Source of the DNA: Pempheris klunzingeri
Lineage: Eukaryota > Chordata > Actinopteri > Acropomatiformes > Pempheridae
DNA length: 64,000 nucleotides
NCBI RefSeq assembly: GCF_042242105.1
Contig: NC_092020.1
Coordinates: 12,405,501-12,469,500, forward strand
Direction: 5' to 3'
Below, one piece after another: positions 38,830-50,926 of this stretch. The first letter of the stretch is position 1. Each line of letters starts with the position of its first letter. The notes below the pieces were generated by a model that was not told where the DNA came from, searched no databases, and was given only the letters and a program-made list of their open reading frames with translations. Both the position numbers and the translations under genes were made by a program.

Positions 38830-38836
38830 TATTTAT
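38830..38836 (-). promoter_or_regulatory. TATA-like box of aldob
   Basis: ATAAATA on the minus strand, about 108 bp upstream of the presumed untranslated-exon donor at 38722. It implies transcription starting near 38,800. Confidence 0.5.
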
Positions 38837-40539
38837 CGCCCGCTTGGTGCTGTGGAGGAGGTGCTCGTGATGTGGCGGGGCGTGTGTGTCCCCGGTAGCG
38901 GGATTGGCCCGGACAGGAAGCCAGGGGCGGCGTTTGCGAGGTCTGGCGTCAGTGATCCTTTGTGGACTTTAGGCTCATATCTGGGCAGTCGAGTTGAAAA
39001 CAAGAAAGGAACATTGTGTGTCGTCTGAAAACGACTTGCAGTGTGAAGGTCTGCATGCATGCATGCATGCATCACACAGTCCTGAATCAGCCCCGCCTCT
39101 CCTTTCTGCCCACTGCAGCCTGTAGGCCTACTGTTTCTGCACTTTGAGAAAATTATGAAAAGCAACGTGAGAGGCCTGCTGCAATCCTGCGATTCAGGTT
39201 TCAGTGTCTCATTTGTCCTGGTGAGAGTGTAGATTACAACAGCATGTGATATGTCTGTCTGTCTGTCTCATTTTAGAGGACAGTGTCCTCTGCTCCCAAG
39301 ACAGTGGATGGAATTGATTTTGTTAAATTGATATATAATATTAATGTCCCAGATATGTGCTTTTATACATAAGACACACTTAAAGAGTATTAAACTAATT
39401 CAAAGAATCACTCCCACTAAAGCAGATCTGTCATCTGATCCCCATCATTTCCAAACATTAGACACAGAGGTCATAATTTATTTTCTTTTTTGGTTAAAAT
39501 TATGTCTTCTGTAAAGTCCTGCAAGTCAATGTACTGCTTATATTTTCATGGACCATATATTTCTTAGTGTGAAAGGTAGAGGTAATCAATTATTTCCCTT
39601 CTCATCCTGACACAAGGTTTCGCTGTTATTCGTTAGATTTTGAGCTGTGTGAATAAACCAAACTCAAAATTGATGTAATTTTCATCAGGAAATGCATCTA
39701 GTTCTGCTAATACCTGTCTACATTTGACACCAGGAGAAAATAGCTTATTATCTTTTAATTTATGCCATTATAATTGTCATTATAGCTTAATTGTCATAAC
39801 TGATTCACTTTCAGGTTGAACATACATTTTGGAAAATCACACTAGTATAGGACCAGGTTTTGGCCTATTTCATGGATTGGACAGAAATATGCCATCAGTT
39901 ACAACTGCAAAACCTGCTTTTTCATGCTACCTTGTGTATCTGCCCAATGCGTCACACCAATTGTTAAGGACGTTATGCATAAACAGTTCTCTTATCGACT
40001 GCTGAAAATGGCCCAAAAAAACCTTGTAGGGGTGTTTGTAATGCTCCCACTAGTCCATGAGTGACCTCAGCAGATAGGGATATTTGAACCGATAGGCTTG
40101 AGTAGATCTGTAACTTACAAATAACGACATGCTGGCTTTTACACAACCTGGACTCTGTGCCGTGTGCAATGTACTTTTTAATAGTGCTGATCAGAGTTCA
40201 GTCTTTGTCCATGAGCCTCTGCGTCTACAGAGTGCAAAATGTTGTCCAGATAAGTTTTCTTACCCTCATAAATATGCAAACTAAAAAAATAAATTAAAAA
40301 AAAGATAGCATAAGAGGAACGTTGGTTTAGTTGTTTTGGTTGCCCAATGATCGCCACATTTGCAACTCTTGATCAATGAGTCTGTGGGAAATGCAATCCA
40401 AAAGTGTAGCAACACAGAGTATCTTATCTCTACAGTGAAGCCACATTGCTATGATCAGGACATTCCTGTTTTGTCTCTGTAGTTTCGATAAAGGGAAGTT
40501 ATCTATGTGCATTACAACTGTCTTAATTTAGCCACAGGT

Positions 40540-41580
40540 CTTTCAATTCAATTCAATTCAATTTATGTTGTATAGCCCAATATCACAACAGAGTTGTCTC
40601 ACAGTGCTTTACAAAGTTCACTGAAATAAACAAGAAGTGTAAGCGAACAAACAATCTAATAAAGAGTCCAGCAGTCGATGAGGCCAATGGATCTGTCCGA
40701 TGGATCAGTCCGAGGCATCACCTGCCCTTTATGACCCTCCTTCTTCGGGAAGGAAAAACTCAAAAAACCCATTGGGAAAAGAGAAACCTCCGGGAGCACC
40801 ACAATGAAGGAGAGATCCAGCTCCTAAGGACAGACAGGCTGTAGCCTTGGACAAATGCACATCCATTGGCTGATGGAGAACCACATCAGCCAATGGATGG
40901 ACCAGGACCAGGATCCACAGGAACCCGAGAACCACATCAGCAGAACCAGGACCAGGATCCACAGGAACCAGAGAACCACATCAGCAGAACCAGGACCAGG
41001 ATCCACAGGAACCAGAGAACCACATTAGCGGGACCGGGACCAGGACCCACAGGAACCAGAGAACCACATCAGCAGGGCCAGGACCAGGATCCACAGGATC
41101 CACAGGAACCTGAGAGATGAGAAAGCACAGAAAGGCTCCGGGGAAGATAGCAAGTTAGAGGCAGACATTTGACTGACATGAGACATAACGATGAAGAGGA
41201 AGAGGAGGAGAGAGAATAGAGGAGCTCAGTGCACCATAGGAGTCCCCCGGCAGTCTAAGCCTGTAGCAGCATAACTAGGGGCTGGTCTAAGGCCTGAGCC
41301 AGCCCTTAACTATATGCTTTGTCAAAAAGGAAGGTTTTTAGTCTACTCTTAAATGTAGAGAGGGTGTCTGCCCCCCGAACCCAAACTGGAAGGAAGTTCC
41401 ACAGGAGAGGAGCCTGATAGCTGAAGGCTCTGCCTCCTGAACTACTTTTGGAGACTTTGGGAACCACCAGTAGGCCTGCATTCTGGGCGCGCAGTGCTCT
41501 AGTGGGGTAGTACGGTACTATGAGCTCTTTAAGATATGATGGAGCCTGACCCTTAAGAGCCTTGTAGGCTTTTCACTTTC
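40540..41580 (-). mobile_element. Dispersed teleost retroposon-like repeat
   Basis: One end is a CAATT pentamer array (about 40544-40563), the usual 3' tail of a very common fish retroposon, read here on the minus strand. The body includes stretches I recognise as repeated across teleost genomes, such as GAGAGGGTGTCTGCC and GATATGATGGAGCCTGA. No intact reverse transcriptase is present. The family name is not assigned. Confidence 0.65.
40890..41107. repeat. 44-bp minisatellite
   Basis: About five tandem units of 44 bp built around GGACCAGGATCCACAGGAAC and GAGAACCACATCAGCAG, with a few variant bases per unit. It lies inside the dispersed repeat. The open frame across it is a by-product of the repeat. 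Confidence 0.9.
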
Positions 41581-41945
41581 TTAGGCTACAGCACACTGTT
41601 TGGGACCTAGTAAATGTACATTATGACACTTCACTGTATAGCCTTACTTAAGAAAGGGTTGGATTACTACAGATTTACAGGGGCCCCGATAGCACCAGGT
41701 TCCCCGTTGCTTATGGGTGATTTGCTTGTGAATTTGCACCACTATAATACCATATTCAACTGGATCCTGTTATGTAATCATGCAGCCCAACCTTGCTGGC
41801 ACCTGAACCATTTCAATCTATAAACTATAGTGCTCGCATTTTGCTAGATTAAATTGTGTTAAATGGTATAATCACGAATAACAGCAGCACACTTGGGCCA
41901 TGGTAGTAGCCTAGCCTTGGATATTAGGAAGGATAGATTTGCAAT

Positions 41946-42126
41946 TCTCGCGAGATTTATAAACATTTCTTAATGGTGAGCATTGTTAGCATATGCTGTG
42001 GGGTTGTTAGTCATGTGTGGACCGTTAATCCTAACCTTAACCTTAACCATAACTAACCCACATGTAAACCCAACGATAAACATAACCCTAAGCACAAACT
42101 CAATTCTTAACTCAAATCTCGCGAGA
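41946..42126. promoter_or_regulatory. Two TCTCGCGAGA palindromes in the rnf20 promoter
   Basis: Perfect TCTCGCGAGA at 41946-41955 and 42117-42126. This is the element bound by BANP (and associated with ZBTB33) at CpG-island promoters. Both lie 570-750 bp upstream of the rnf20 start codon and within 400 bp of its probable untranslated exon (donor at 42307/42308). Between them is a degenerate telomere-like CCTTAA/CCTAA tract (42026-42110). Confidence 0.6.
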
Positions 42127-42174
42127 GTTTCTCCAAACTAGGCCCCCGTCTCCATGTGTACTGAACCCTCCATG

Positions 42175-42187
42175 ACAGTAGGGGGCG
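42175..42187 (+). promoter_or_regulatory. CTCF-like site
   Basis: ACAGTAGGGGGCG matches the CTCF core CCASYAGRKGGCR at all positions except the first. It lies just downstream of the second TCTCGCGAGA and about 130 bp before the rnf20 untranslated-exon donor. Confidence 0.45.
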
Positions 42188-42693
42188 CGCTGTCAGCTGG
42201 ATTCACACCAGGCTGGTTTTTACTTCCGTTTCCGAGAGGCAAAGAGCCGCAACAACAACAGCCACATACAGTTTTAGTTCATTATAAACCTCCTAACATT
42301 AAAAGCGGTAAGACTGAGGTTAGGTGTGGTTGATGTTGACAATATTTTAAAGTAAAGGCGCTGATTTGTCGGGTCGGGATAGAGTTCCTCTGAGCATCAG
42401 CGGCATCTAAAACTAGCGTTAGCAAACGGCTAACGTTAGCCTGACGTTTCACTGACTGATTAAATCAGCTTGTTCGGGGTTCAAAATGCGATTTATCGTT
42501 TTGTGTAATTTTGTTTCGACCTCTCAGCACTTAGCTACATGAATAGCGTGTCAAAGTAAACATTAGGGCAGATAGTTTCGACCACTTAATGGTTTCTAGC
42601 TCTTTGCATATCTGAATCCATCTCGCCTCCACATTGTTCATCAGTCACATTCAGCTTTTTTTTTCCGTCTCTGCTTGTTTCAGGAGTCTGAGG

Positions 42694-45600
42694 ATGTCGG
42701 GACAGAAGCGTCCGGCTGACCCCAGTGGTTCCTCCGTCTCCGGTGCGCCCCCAGAGAAGCGGAGGGAGAGGGAAGGAGAGGACGGGGGTCCCGGTGTCAG
42801 CGCGGCTGCTGGGGGGAGCACCGCGGTGGAGACAGTTATCAAACTGGGAGGAGTGTCCAGCTCAGTGAGTCCACCGCTAATGTGTTTATTCACAGCCTTC
42901 ACTGCAGAAGTGTTTTGTCTGTTTGTTTAGCTGCGTTTTCTTTTGTGCTCATGTTCTAATCAATTGTTTTTCAGGAAGAACAAGACATCAAAGCTCTCCA
43001 GGCGAAGAACCGAAAGTTGGGAGAATCTCTTGATTTAAGACAGGTGAATCTGCTCGTCAATATTTGTTTGCCACTTTTTGTACACACACAGGACGCTGCA
43101 AGCATGTACTCTGTTTTGTAGGAAAGTTAATCCCTTGTGTGGTTTGGTTGCAGGTTATTGAGGATGAACTACGAGAGCGAATTGAGAGACTGGAGACCCG
43201 GCAGGCCACTGATGATGCCAGTCTGCTGATCCTCAATAGATACTGGAACCAGGTAAACGATTTCAGACAAGGAAGTGAAAGCAAAAATGACTTGTCACGA
43301 CAGCGTCAAAGAGTCAAAGCATGATCCCACTTTCTCTCCTCCAGTTTGATGAAAACATTAAGCTGATCATCAGGCGTTATGACCAAGCAAGGAGCGAACC
43401 TGAGAAGTCTATAGCAGGTGAGGGACGGAGCCTCAAGCCAGAAACTCCAGAGCCTGATGGCGACTCCAACCAGGAGAGGGCCAAGGACAGAGGTAAAGAT
43501 TTAACTGACTCAGGATCATGACTTTCATAGCAATAACATATAGAAAATTAATCAAAGCTATATCCCTCTTTCATTCTCAGGCAACCAAGGAGAGGCAGCG
43601 AACTCCTTCTTGGCCACGCTGGCGAGCAGCAGCAGTGAGGAGATGGAGGCTGAGCTTCAGGAGAGGGTGGAGTCCAGTCAGAAGCAGGCCAATCAAGTCG
43701 TCGAGATCTACGAGTGTCTGAGGAACACAGTGGACAAGCTGAAGACAGAGCTGGACTCTGGAGCTGGTGAGATAAAAGGAGGGGAGGTTTGGGTGGAGGA
43801 AGACACGATAGAATTGCAGTAAAAAAGTACAGCTGAGGAAAACATGTTTACACTTTAAAAATGTGATATTATTGTTGATTGTCTTTGCAGAGGGCAGTCT
43901 GTGGCAGGTAGCTTCCAAACTGAACTCCCTCCTGACCAGCGAGAATGAGCGGCTACAGCAGCTGACTGAGGACCTCAAGCAGAAGCACAGTCACATGACG
44001 AGCGAGGTACAAGCCATAAATCCTCCCTTATTCCTCTTATGTTCCCCCTCAGGTCATTAGTGGAAGCTAATGGGGATCCAAGTGAGTTAATAAATAAAAG
44101 AAAGAAAGAAAGGTTGGAATTTGTGCAAAATATTTAATTCATTTCAAACTCACTATCACACTGTCGCTCACTTTGTAAAAGCAAGTTATCAAAAACATTG
44201 TTCATTTGTGTTTTACTGACGCTCATCATCCTCTAGTAACCATTGATTTGTTGCAGAGGAATAGCTTAGGGAGGATTATGTTGCTCTTAGTCTGTGGTGC
44301 CAAGTCTCTCTGTGTTCCTGTCTTGTCCAGTCCCGGTCTCTGGGTCGTGCAGCTAACAAAGCAGACCAGCGCGTCAATGAGCTGCAGGTTCTGATCGAGG
44401 AGCTTCAGTGGGACATGGAGAAGATCCGACGGAGAGAGAACAGACTGAATGCTCACCTGAGCGAGATACTGGAGAGGGTGAGGATGTGTTCTCTCTGTCT
44501 GTGTGTGTGCGTACGTCTGAGAATATGTCTGTGTTGTGCAAATGTTCAGATGATTATATTAAAGTAGGTTATAACACTCCATATTATGCATCCCAGGTGA
44601 ACAGCAAAGGCTATAAGGTGTGTGGGGAGGCCAGCAGTGTTTGTGGGACCATCACTATTAACAAAAGAAAGGTAGGAATTTCACTTTACAATTTTGGTAA
44701 TTAAGACAAAAGTGTTAAGTTTGATTCCCGCAAATTCTTTGTTGCCGGGCCTTGCTTTTCATACATTTTCGTTCATCTCCCCTTTCAAGTTTGAAGAAAT
44801 GAACAGTGAGATGGAGGAGAGCAGGGAGCTGGCAGAGAACCGCCTCATTGAGCTGCAGAAACTCCAGCAGGACCTGCAGAATGTGCACCAGGACAACAAC
44901 AGCATGAAGGTAGACTTGTGTTTCTCAAACACCATTCATTCTCATTAATGCATTATGGTATTCTATGAATCATGGTGACAGACCCTCGTCAAAAGCACTA
45001 AAGGATTTCATTATCATGTAAAATCACACGAGTAAACTACAGATGATTTAAATTTACTGCTATGATTGAATACATTTTACCAGATGCCACATGAATGTAA
45101 AAAGAGGATATGGATTAAAATTCATCCATGGGAAACGAAGTACTACATCAGTTTAAATATTTACCTAGAAATCTCCCTGGTGAACTAAACAAACTGTTAT
45201 TCAGTACTTACTTACTTATTACATATTTGCCATCTTTTGCTCCTGTTTCTTTTCCTCTCCCCTTTCTCTCCGTTCCCCTCAGACGGAGCTGCTGAGTCGA
45301 GCAGAGGGCATGGTCAAAGAGACTTCTGAGTATCGCTGTCTGCAGTCACAGTTTTCTGTGCTCTACAACGAGTCTCTGATCCTCAAGGCCCAATTGGACG
45401 AGACCCGGGCTCGTCTCAACACTACCAGGACGGCAAGGCTTCGACAGCTGGAGCACATGGAGGTGTGCGTGTGCGTGTGCGTGTGCGTGTGCGTGTGTGT
45501 GTGTGTGTCCTTTTCTTACTCTCATCCCCTCTGTGTGCAGAATGATGAAGTGGCTCTGCAGAGGAAGGTTCGTACGGAGGTGTTCCAGCTGGAGGACACA

Positions 45601-48600
45601 CTGGCTCAGGTCAGGAAGGAGTATGAGATGTTGCGCATCGAATTTGAACAGACACTTGCAGCCAACGAGCAAGCAGGTAACTAACAGGTTCTGACTTAAA
45701 TAGTGGATGAGGTGCTTGAATTGAAAGGCAGTAGAACGAACAATCGAGTCCTAATCTGGACTCTGACTGCCTCTTTCTCTCAGGTCCTATCAACAGGGAG
45801 ATGCGTCACCTGATTAGCACGCTGCAAACCCACAACCAGCAGATGAAGGGAGAGGTGGTGAAATACAAGATCAGACTGAGAGAGACACAAGCTGAGCTCA
45901 ACCAGGTAGGTTGTGCAGTCACCTCTCGGCAACAAAAGAAATTAAATAGTTATAGGTCACTTTGATAGCGACACATCTGATGGGTGTAGTAAAGGAGCAC
46001 ACCACAGCACATCACACTAAAACACATTAATCTGCTGTCTGTTTAGGTCCGTGCTTCAAAGGGCAACGCCATCCTCCAATCCCAGTCTAGCACGGAGATG
46101 GACGTGAAGGATGAAACTACCTCTCCTTCAACCCTGGCCATCTCTGGGGAACCTGTGATCAAGACAGAGCCTGACAATGGCTGCTCCACACCCAGCAGCA
46201 CTGGTAACTAATATCTAGTTGACCGTCTACGAAATGTTAGAATGTAAACAACCAAAATGTGTTTGATTTCACGGTGCTCTTAAACATTTTAAAACATATT
46301 ACAATTGCAATTTTCGTCCTTTAGGAGCCTCTGTAAAAACAGAGCCTGGAGTAGAACCTGAGGCAACAGTAAAAGAGGAGGAGAAAGAGGAGAAAAAGGA
46401 GAAGGAGGAAAAGAAAGAAAAGGACATTATAAAGAAAGAGGAGAAAGACAGAGAGCGGGAGAAAGACAAGGAAAAGGAGAGGGAGAGGGCAACTCGCAGC
46501 AGTGTGATAAAGGACGAGAAAGAGAAGCCTGGGAGCAGCAGCCAACCTGAGGAGTCAGCAGGGGAGCGCCTGTCTATGGTCGGAGGGTCGAAGAGGAAGG
46601 AGATGGAGCAGCTGAAGATTGTCCGAGCAGAACTCAAGTAAGACACTTGTGGGAGTTGATTTTAGCTGATTTTTTTTTTTTTTTTTTAAACCACAAAATA
46701 GACTTGAAAAAACTTGGTGGTCATCCATGTGTCAGCAAGTATTTAATCATGATGGATCATTTAAGTTTTTGTGTAGATGATCACAAATACCTCTGTTAAT
46801 ACTAAGAAATATAAACCGTAAATATGCATATTACAAAGACAATAACAATGCTGTGCCATGTTATGTTTTTAAAGAAACCATATATACACCACAGGTGCAG
46901 CGCCCAATAAAACTGTCTAACATTCGTCTTACCCATACCACGTGAAAGAAGTCACCATCATGATTCTGGGAATCACCAGCAGTAACTTCTGAGTTGTCAA
47001 AAAAAAAGCCACGAAAACAAAACAAAACTGCTGGCTTCCGTCTCAAAAAAGGAAGTGACCAGAAAAAAAAATAGCAGTAATTACCAATGGGAATAGAGTG
47101 AAATGGAGACTTGCCCTTTAGTCACTTTCTGTCTGGTGGGGTAGTGGTATAAACCGCTTCAGCAGTTGAGCTGGGACCCTGGGAAGCTTCACACCTGGCA
47201 TGTCCCCAGGCCTCCTGAGGGGGTTTGCATCTTTCTCACCTTTTTTCACCTCTGAGTTTTCACAGCTGCCATTGATTTGTGACCTCTGATGGAGGTTTGT
47301 ATGATTTTCGCTGATGGTGATAGTTTTGTCAAAGACTCTTAACTTACTTTGACTATGCAGGAAAGCCCAGGAGTCCCAGAGGGAGATGAAGCTGCTGCTG
47401 GACATGTACCGTTCAGCACCGAAGGAGCAGAGGGACAAGGTTCAGCTCATGGCTGCAGAAAAGAAATCCAAGTCAGAGGTGATCCAGTACGACGCACTAT
47501 AGAACAGAGTCACCTACACACAGACATTTACACAGACATGTGAACACAGTCAGTGTTAAGACGCAGGATAGTGAATGTATGTATAATTGTGACATACGTT
47601 TGTGTGGATATATGGACGGCTAGTTAATGGATATTTGTGTCACAATAGTAATTATTAATGGTGATGTATTATAGCAGTCTTTTAGTAACAATGCTGATTC
47701 CAGGGAGAGGAACTGCGGCAGAGGCTGAGAGAGCTGGAGGAGAGGGAGAGGAGGGAGGGCAAGAAAATGGCCGATGAAGAGGCCCTCAGGAAGATCCGCT
47801 CTGTGGAGGAGCAGATCGACATCCTCAACAAGAAGCTCTCTATAGCTAAACAGGTGTGTGAGCTGGTCAGTTTGCTTTTATGCACAAACAAAACTTGTTT
47901 TTCTTGTCTAACGCTCGGCCTCTCCGCTCCCTCCGCAGGAGGAGGATGCATTGCTGAGCGAGATGGATGTGACGGGCCAGGCCTTCGAGGACATGCAGGA
48001 ACAGAACATCCGTCTGATGCAGCAGCTCAGAGAAAAAGACGATGCCAACTTCAAGTTGATGAGTGAGCGGATCAAGTCCAACCAGATCCACAAGCTGCTA
48101 AAAGAGGAGAAGGAGGAGCTCGCCGACCAACTGCTCACTTTAAAAACTCAGGTGAACTAGCAGACGTAGGGCGCAATGTGCAAGAATAGGAGTTTTTAGA
48201 TGCTAGTTTTGTGACTTTTAATGGAATTATATTCAACAGAAAATGTAAAATTTTAGTTTTTCACAAACGACTAAAAGTTGGAAACGTCCATACATTGCAT
48301 GTTATGAATACTTTACAAACTGTATTTTTTTGGTGCCTGATTCTGTGTCTTTTCCCAGTTTCTAATCTTTTTCTTTAGACTTCTAGCTGTAATGTGTTTT
48401 TTTTAATATTCATATTTTTCGGGATTGTGCCCATTTGTCAGGTCGATGCCCAGCTACAGGTGGTAAGGAAGCTTGAGGAAAAGGAGCGCCTCCTGCAGGG
48501 CACCATCAGCACTGCTGAGAGAGAACTGACTCTTCGAACGCAAGCTTTGGACATGAACAAACGCAAGGTAACACATTGTTCAGTGATGATGACATATAGC

Positions 48601-50926
48601 TGCAGAGTAAATCGATCCTATATTGACATTTGGATTGATAGTTATTCTTAAACACGCATTCACACACTGTATATACATGCATGAAGGACTGCCTGTCCTA
48701 TTGAGGAAAAATAAAAGCATCTCTCTGTTCGTCTTCCAGGCTCAGGACTCTGCGTTGCTGTCGGAGGAGGTGCGGACTCAGCTAGAGCAGGTTCAGCAGA
48801 GGCTCAACCTGGTCAGAGAGGAAGTCGTAGAGAACAGTATCTCCAGGGAGAAAGAGTCATTTAACGCCCGACGAGCACAGGTAACAACATACACAAATGA
48901 GCTCAACCCATAAAGTTTCAAACAATTCATGGACTGAAAAGACAAAACACTGTCCAAACACACAGTTTGATCCTTAAAGCATTAAAAACATATTGGTATA
49001 TACTGAGGATAAGACTGTTTATGTTCATAAAGTAATGGGATGGCTCTCTGTTAAAATACACTGCATGTTTTCTAATGACAAATTAGATTGGTGGATTGAA
49101 ACCCTCCGTTTCCGCCTCCAGTTACGTTGTTCTACAGAAATTGTGAAAAAGTTCAACATCAGCCCCATTTTTACTGTGAGCTTTTGTGTTCACTTGATTG
49201 TGGGTGAAGTTCCAGCATCTTAGTCTCCAATATTGCGAATGACTATTGAATTTGTAGCGCCTGTCGTCAAATAAAAGTAAAATGTGGCAGACAGACTCTT
49301 TTTATTTACTTAGGTGTTAACTCTCACCAACTCTCAACTGTGTTTCAGGAGGACATCTCCAAACTCAGGAGAAAGATCGAGAAGGCCAAGAAACCAGCTG
49401 AGAAAATCAGTAATGGAGATGATATCCTAAATGAAGAAATTAATGAATATAAGGTTGGTTCTTGTGGTATAAAATATATTGTTGTATATAGTTTTAGGCC
49501 CCTCTCCATGTTTTGAATGGCTCACACTAATGCTCAGACTCAATTGTCACTAAATCAACTAGATGCACCAGTATTTAGCTTTTGTTCTCTACCAAGTAGT
49601 TTTGTGCATGACTATTACATGCATAAGAACATCTGTAGTGACTTTTAAAATGCACTCACTTGCTATCCTGCTCGGAGTTTGTTTTGAAGATTGACACCAG
49701 TCACATGTCGTAGAGTAAATATGAAGCTACACTCAGCAGCTAGTTTAGCTTAGCACAAAGATGAGAGGCAGTGGGAAACGGTAAGTCTGAAGGTAATCCA
49801 CCTACCAGCACCTCTGACGCTCGTCAATTAACGCATTATTAACAACTAATCAATGTTTATCAAGTGAAGACTCGCAACCAAAAAACAGTCCTCAACATAA
49901 CACCTAGTAAATCGATGACTTCCTGTTTTTACACATTAGTTTTTGCACAGATTCTGTGAGCTTTGGACGAAGCCATGCTAGCTGTTTCCCCATTGTTTCC
50001 AGTCTTTGCGCCAAGCTAACAGTTGCTGGCTGTAACCTAATATTTACCATAAAGACATGTGATATTTACATTCTCATCAAACTCTCTGCAAACTCTCTCT
50101 GAATAAGTGTGTTTCCCAAAGTGTTTACAACAGTTCTTCATGCTCAGAATATTAGCATTAAAAAAAGGACAAACCACAGTGTGAACTAATGCTCATATTC
50201 TTTGATATGAACACCTGAGGTGGGATATTACAGCAGGCATGTCCACTTATACATGGTGGTCCCTGCCACAGCAACAGGAGTTGATGACTTTCTACCAAAA
50301 GCACTAGACAGAGGTTGAGGGGAGTCTCAGGGCTCTGTTTGTCTTGTAAGTGGGAAGTTTATCCGAATAAACCGGAGTAATCTTTATCACTGTGCTTTCC
50401 ACCAAATGAGACCAACTGTCGGTGTGATCACACTCTTGACGAGATTCACGAGAACACTTAAAATTCCAACCAACTGTGCAAAGACTCAACATCACACATT
50501 GAATGACAATTGCAGTCTGAGTAGTCACTGTCCAAGCGGTTAGATGTAATCATGAGGGTCTTGATAATCAGTCGTGGTCCCATCAGGGTTATAATCAGTC
50601 TTCAAGGACAGTTGAGCCTAAAGATATTTGTGTCCATTCATTACAAACCGTTAAGCTCAGGACCAAAATGTCTTCTCAGATTATTGCTCAAATCACCCCC
50701 CCCCCCCCCCCCCCCCGTCTCTCTCTCTGTCTCTGTCCTCCTCCCCCAGGCACGCTTAACGTGTCCGTGCTGCAACTCTCGGGTGAAGGACGCGGTACTG
50801 ACAAAGTGCTTCCACGTCTTCTGCTTCGAGTGCGTTAAGACTCGCTATGACACACGTCAGAGGAAGTGCCCAAAGTGCAACGCCGCCTTCGGAGCAAACG
50901 ACTTCCACCGCATTTACATCGGCTAG
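42694..50926 (+). CDS. rnf20: E3 ubiquitin ligase BRE1A (RNF20)
   Basis: Twenty-one coding exons: 42694-42864, 42975-43043, 43154-43252, 43345-43492, 43581-43766, 43891-44006, 44331-44477, 44597-44671, 44790-44909, 45283-45462, 45541-45676, 45784-45905, 46047-46203, 46325-46637, 47361-47478, 47704-47853, 47939-48151, 48442-48567, 48740-48880, 49349-49453, 50750-50926. All phases join, giving about 1,022 residues (human 975). N-terminus [12 protein letters not shown], long coiled coils, and a C-terminal C3HC4 RING ([20 protein letters not shown], then [19 protein letters not shown]). With RNF40 and UBE2A/B it monoubiquitinates histone H2B in transcription. [13 protein letters not shown] and [13 protein letters not shown] favour RNF20 over RNF40, as does adjacency to aldob. 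Exons 13-14 form a variable charged linker with three psi-K-x-E motifs. Confidence 0.95.
45463..45511. repeat. GTGTGC/GT microsatellite at an rnf20 splice donor
   Basis: Starts at the donor itself (GAG|GTGTGCGTGTGC) and fills most of the first half of a 78-bp intron. Confidence 0.9.
49640..50150. mobile_element. Palindromic MITE copy B (last rnf20 intron)
   Basis: Shows AAATATGAAGCTACA, CAGCAGCTAGTTTAGCTTAGC, CACCTACCAGCACCTCTGACGC and AATAAGTGTGTTTCCCAAAGTG, in the order of the abundant percomorph inverted-repeat element. Same family as 32,431-32,930 and 58,782-59,095. Confidence 0.65.
50695..50716. repeat. Poly(C) tract
   Basis: A run of about 20 cytosines, 33 bp before the acceptor of the rnf20 RING exon. 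It extends the polypyrimidine tract. Confidence 0.95.

Larger units (their letters stand above)
38723..42693. other. Spacer between aldob and rnf20
   Basis: Holds the aldob untranslated first exon and promoter (about 38,723-38,840), a GCAT run near 39,055-39,072, a TGTC run near 39,251-39,268, a dispersed repeat at 40,540-41,580 and the rnf20 promoter from about 41,940. The 39,300-40,530 stretch is AT-rich with nothing recognised. Confidence 0.55.

Noticed and set aside
40890-41107. Tandem repeat considered as a CRISPR-like array.
   Set aside because: Units are contiguous without unique spacers, and the genome is a vertebrate's.
40866-41120. Open frame of repeated G-P-G-x-T-R-E-P units.
   Set aside because: It is produced by the 44-bp minisatellite; the unit is not a multiple of three, and no gene context exists.
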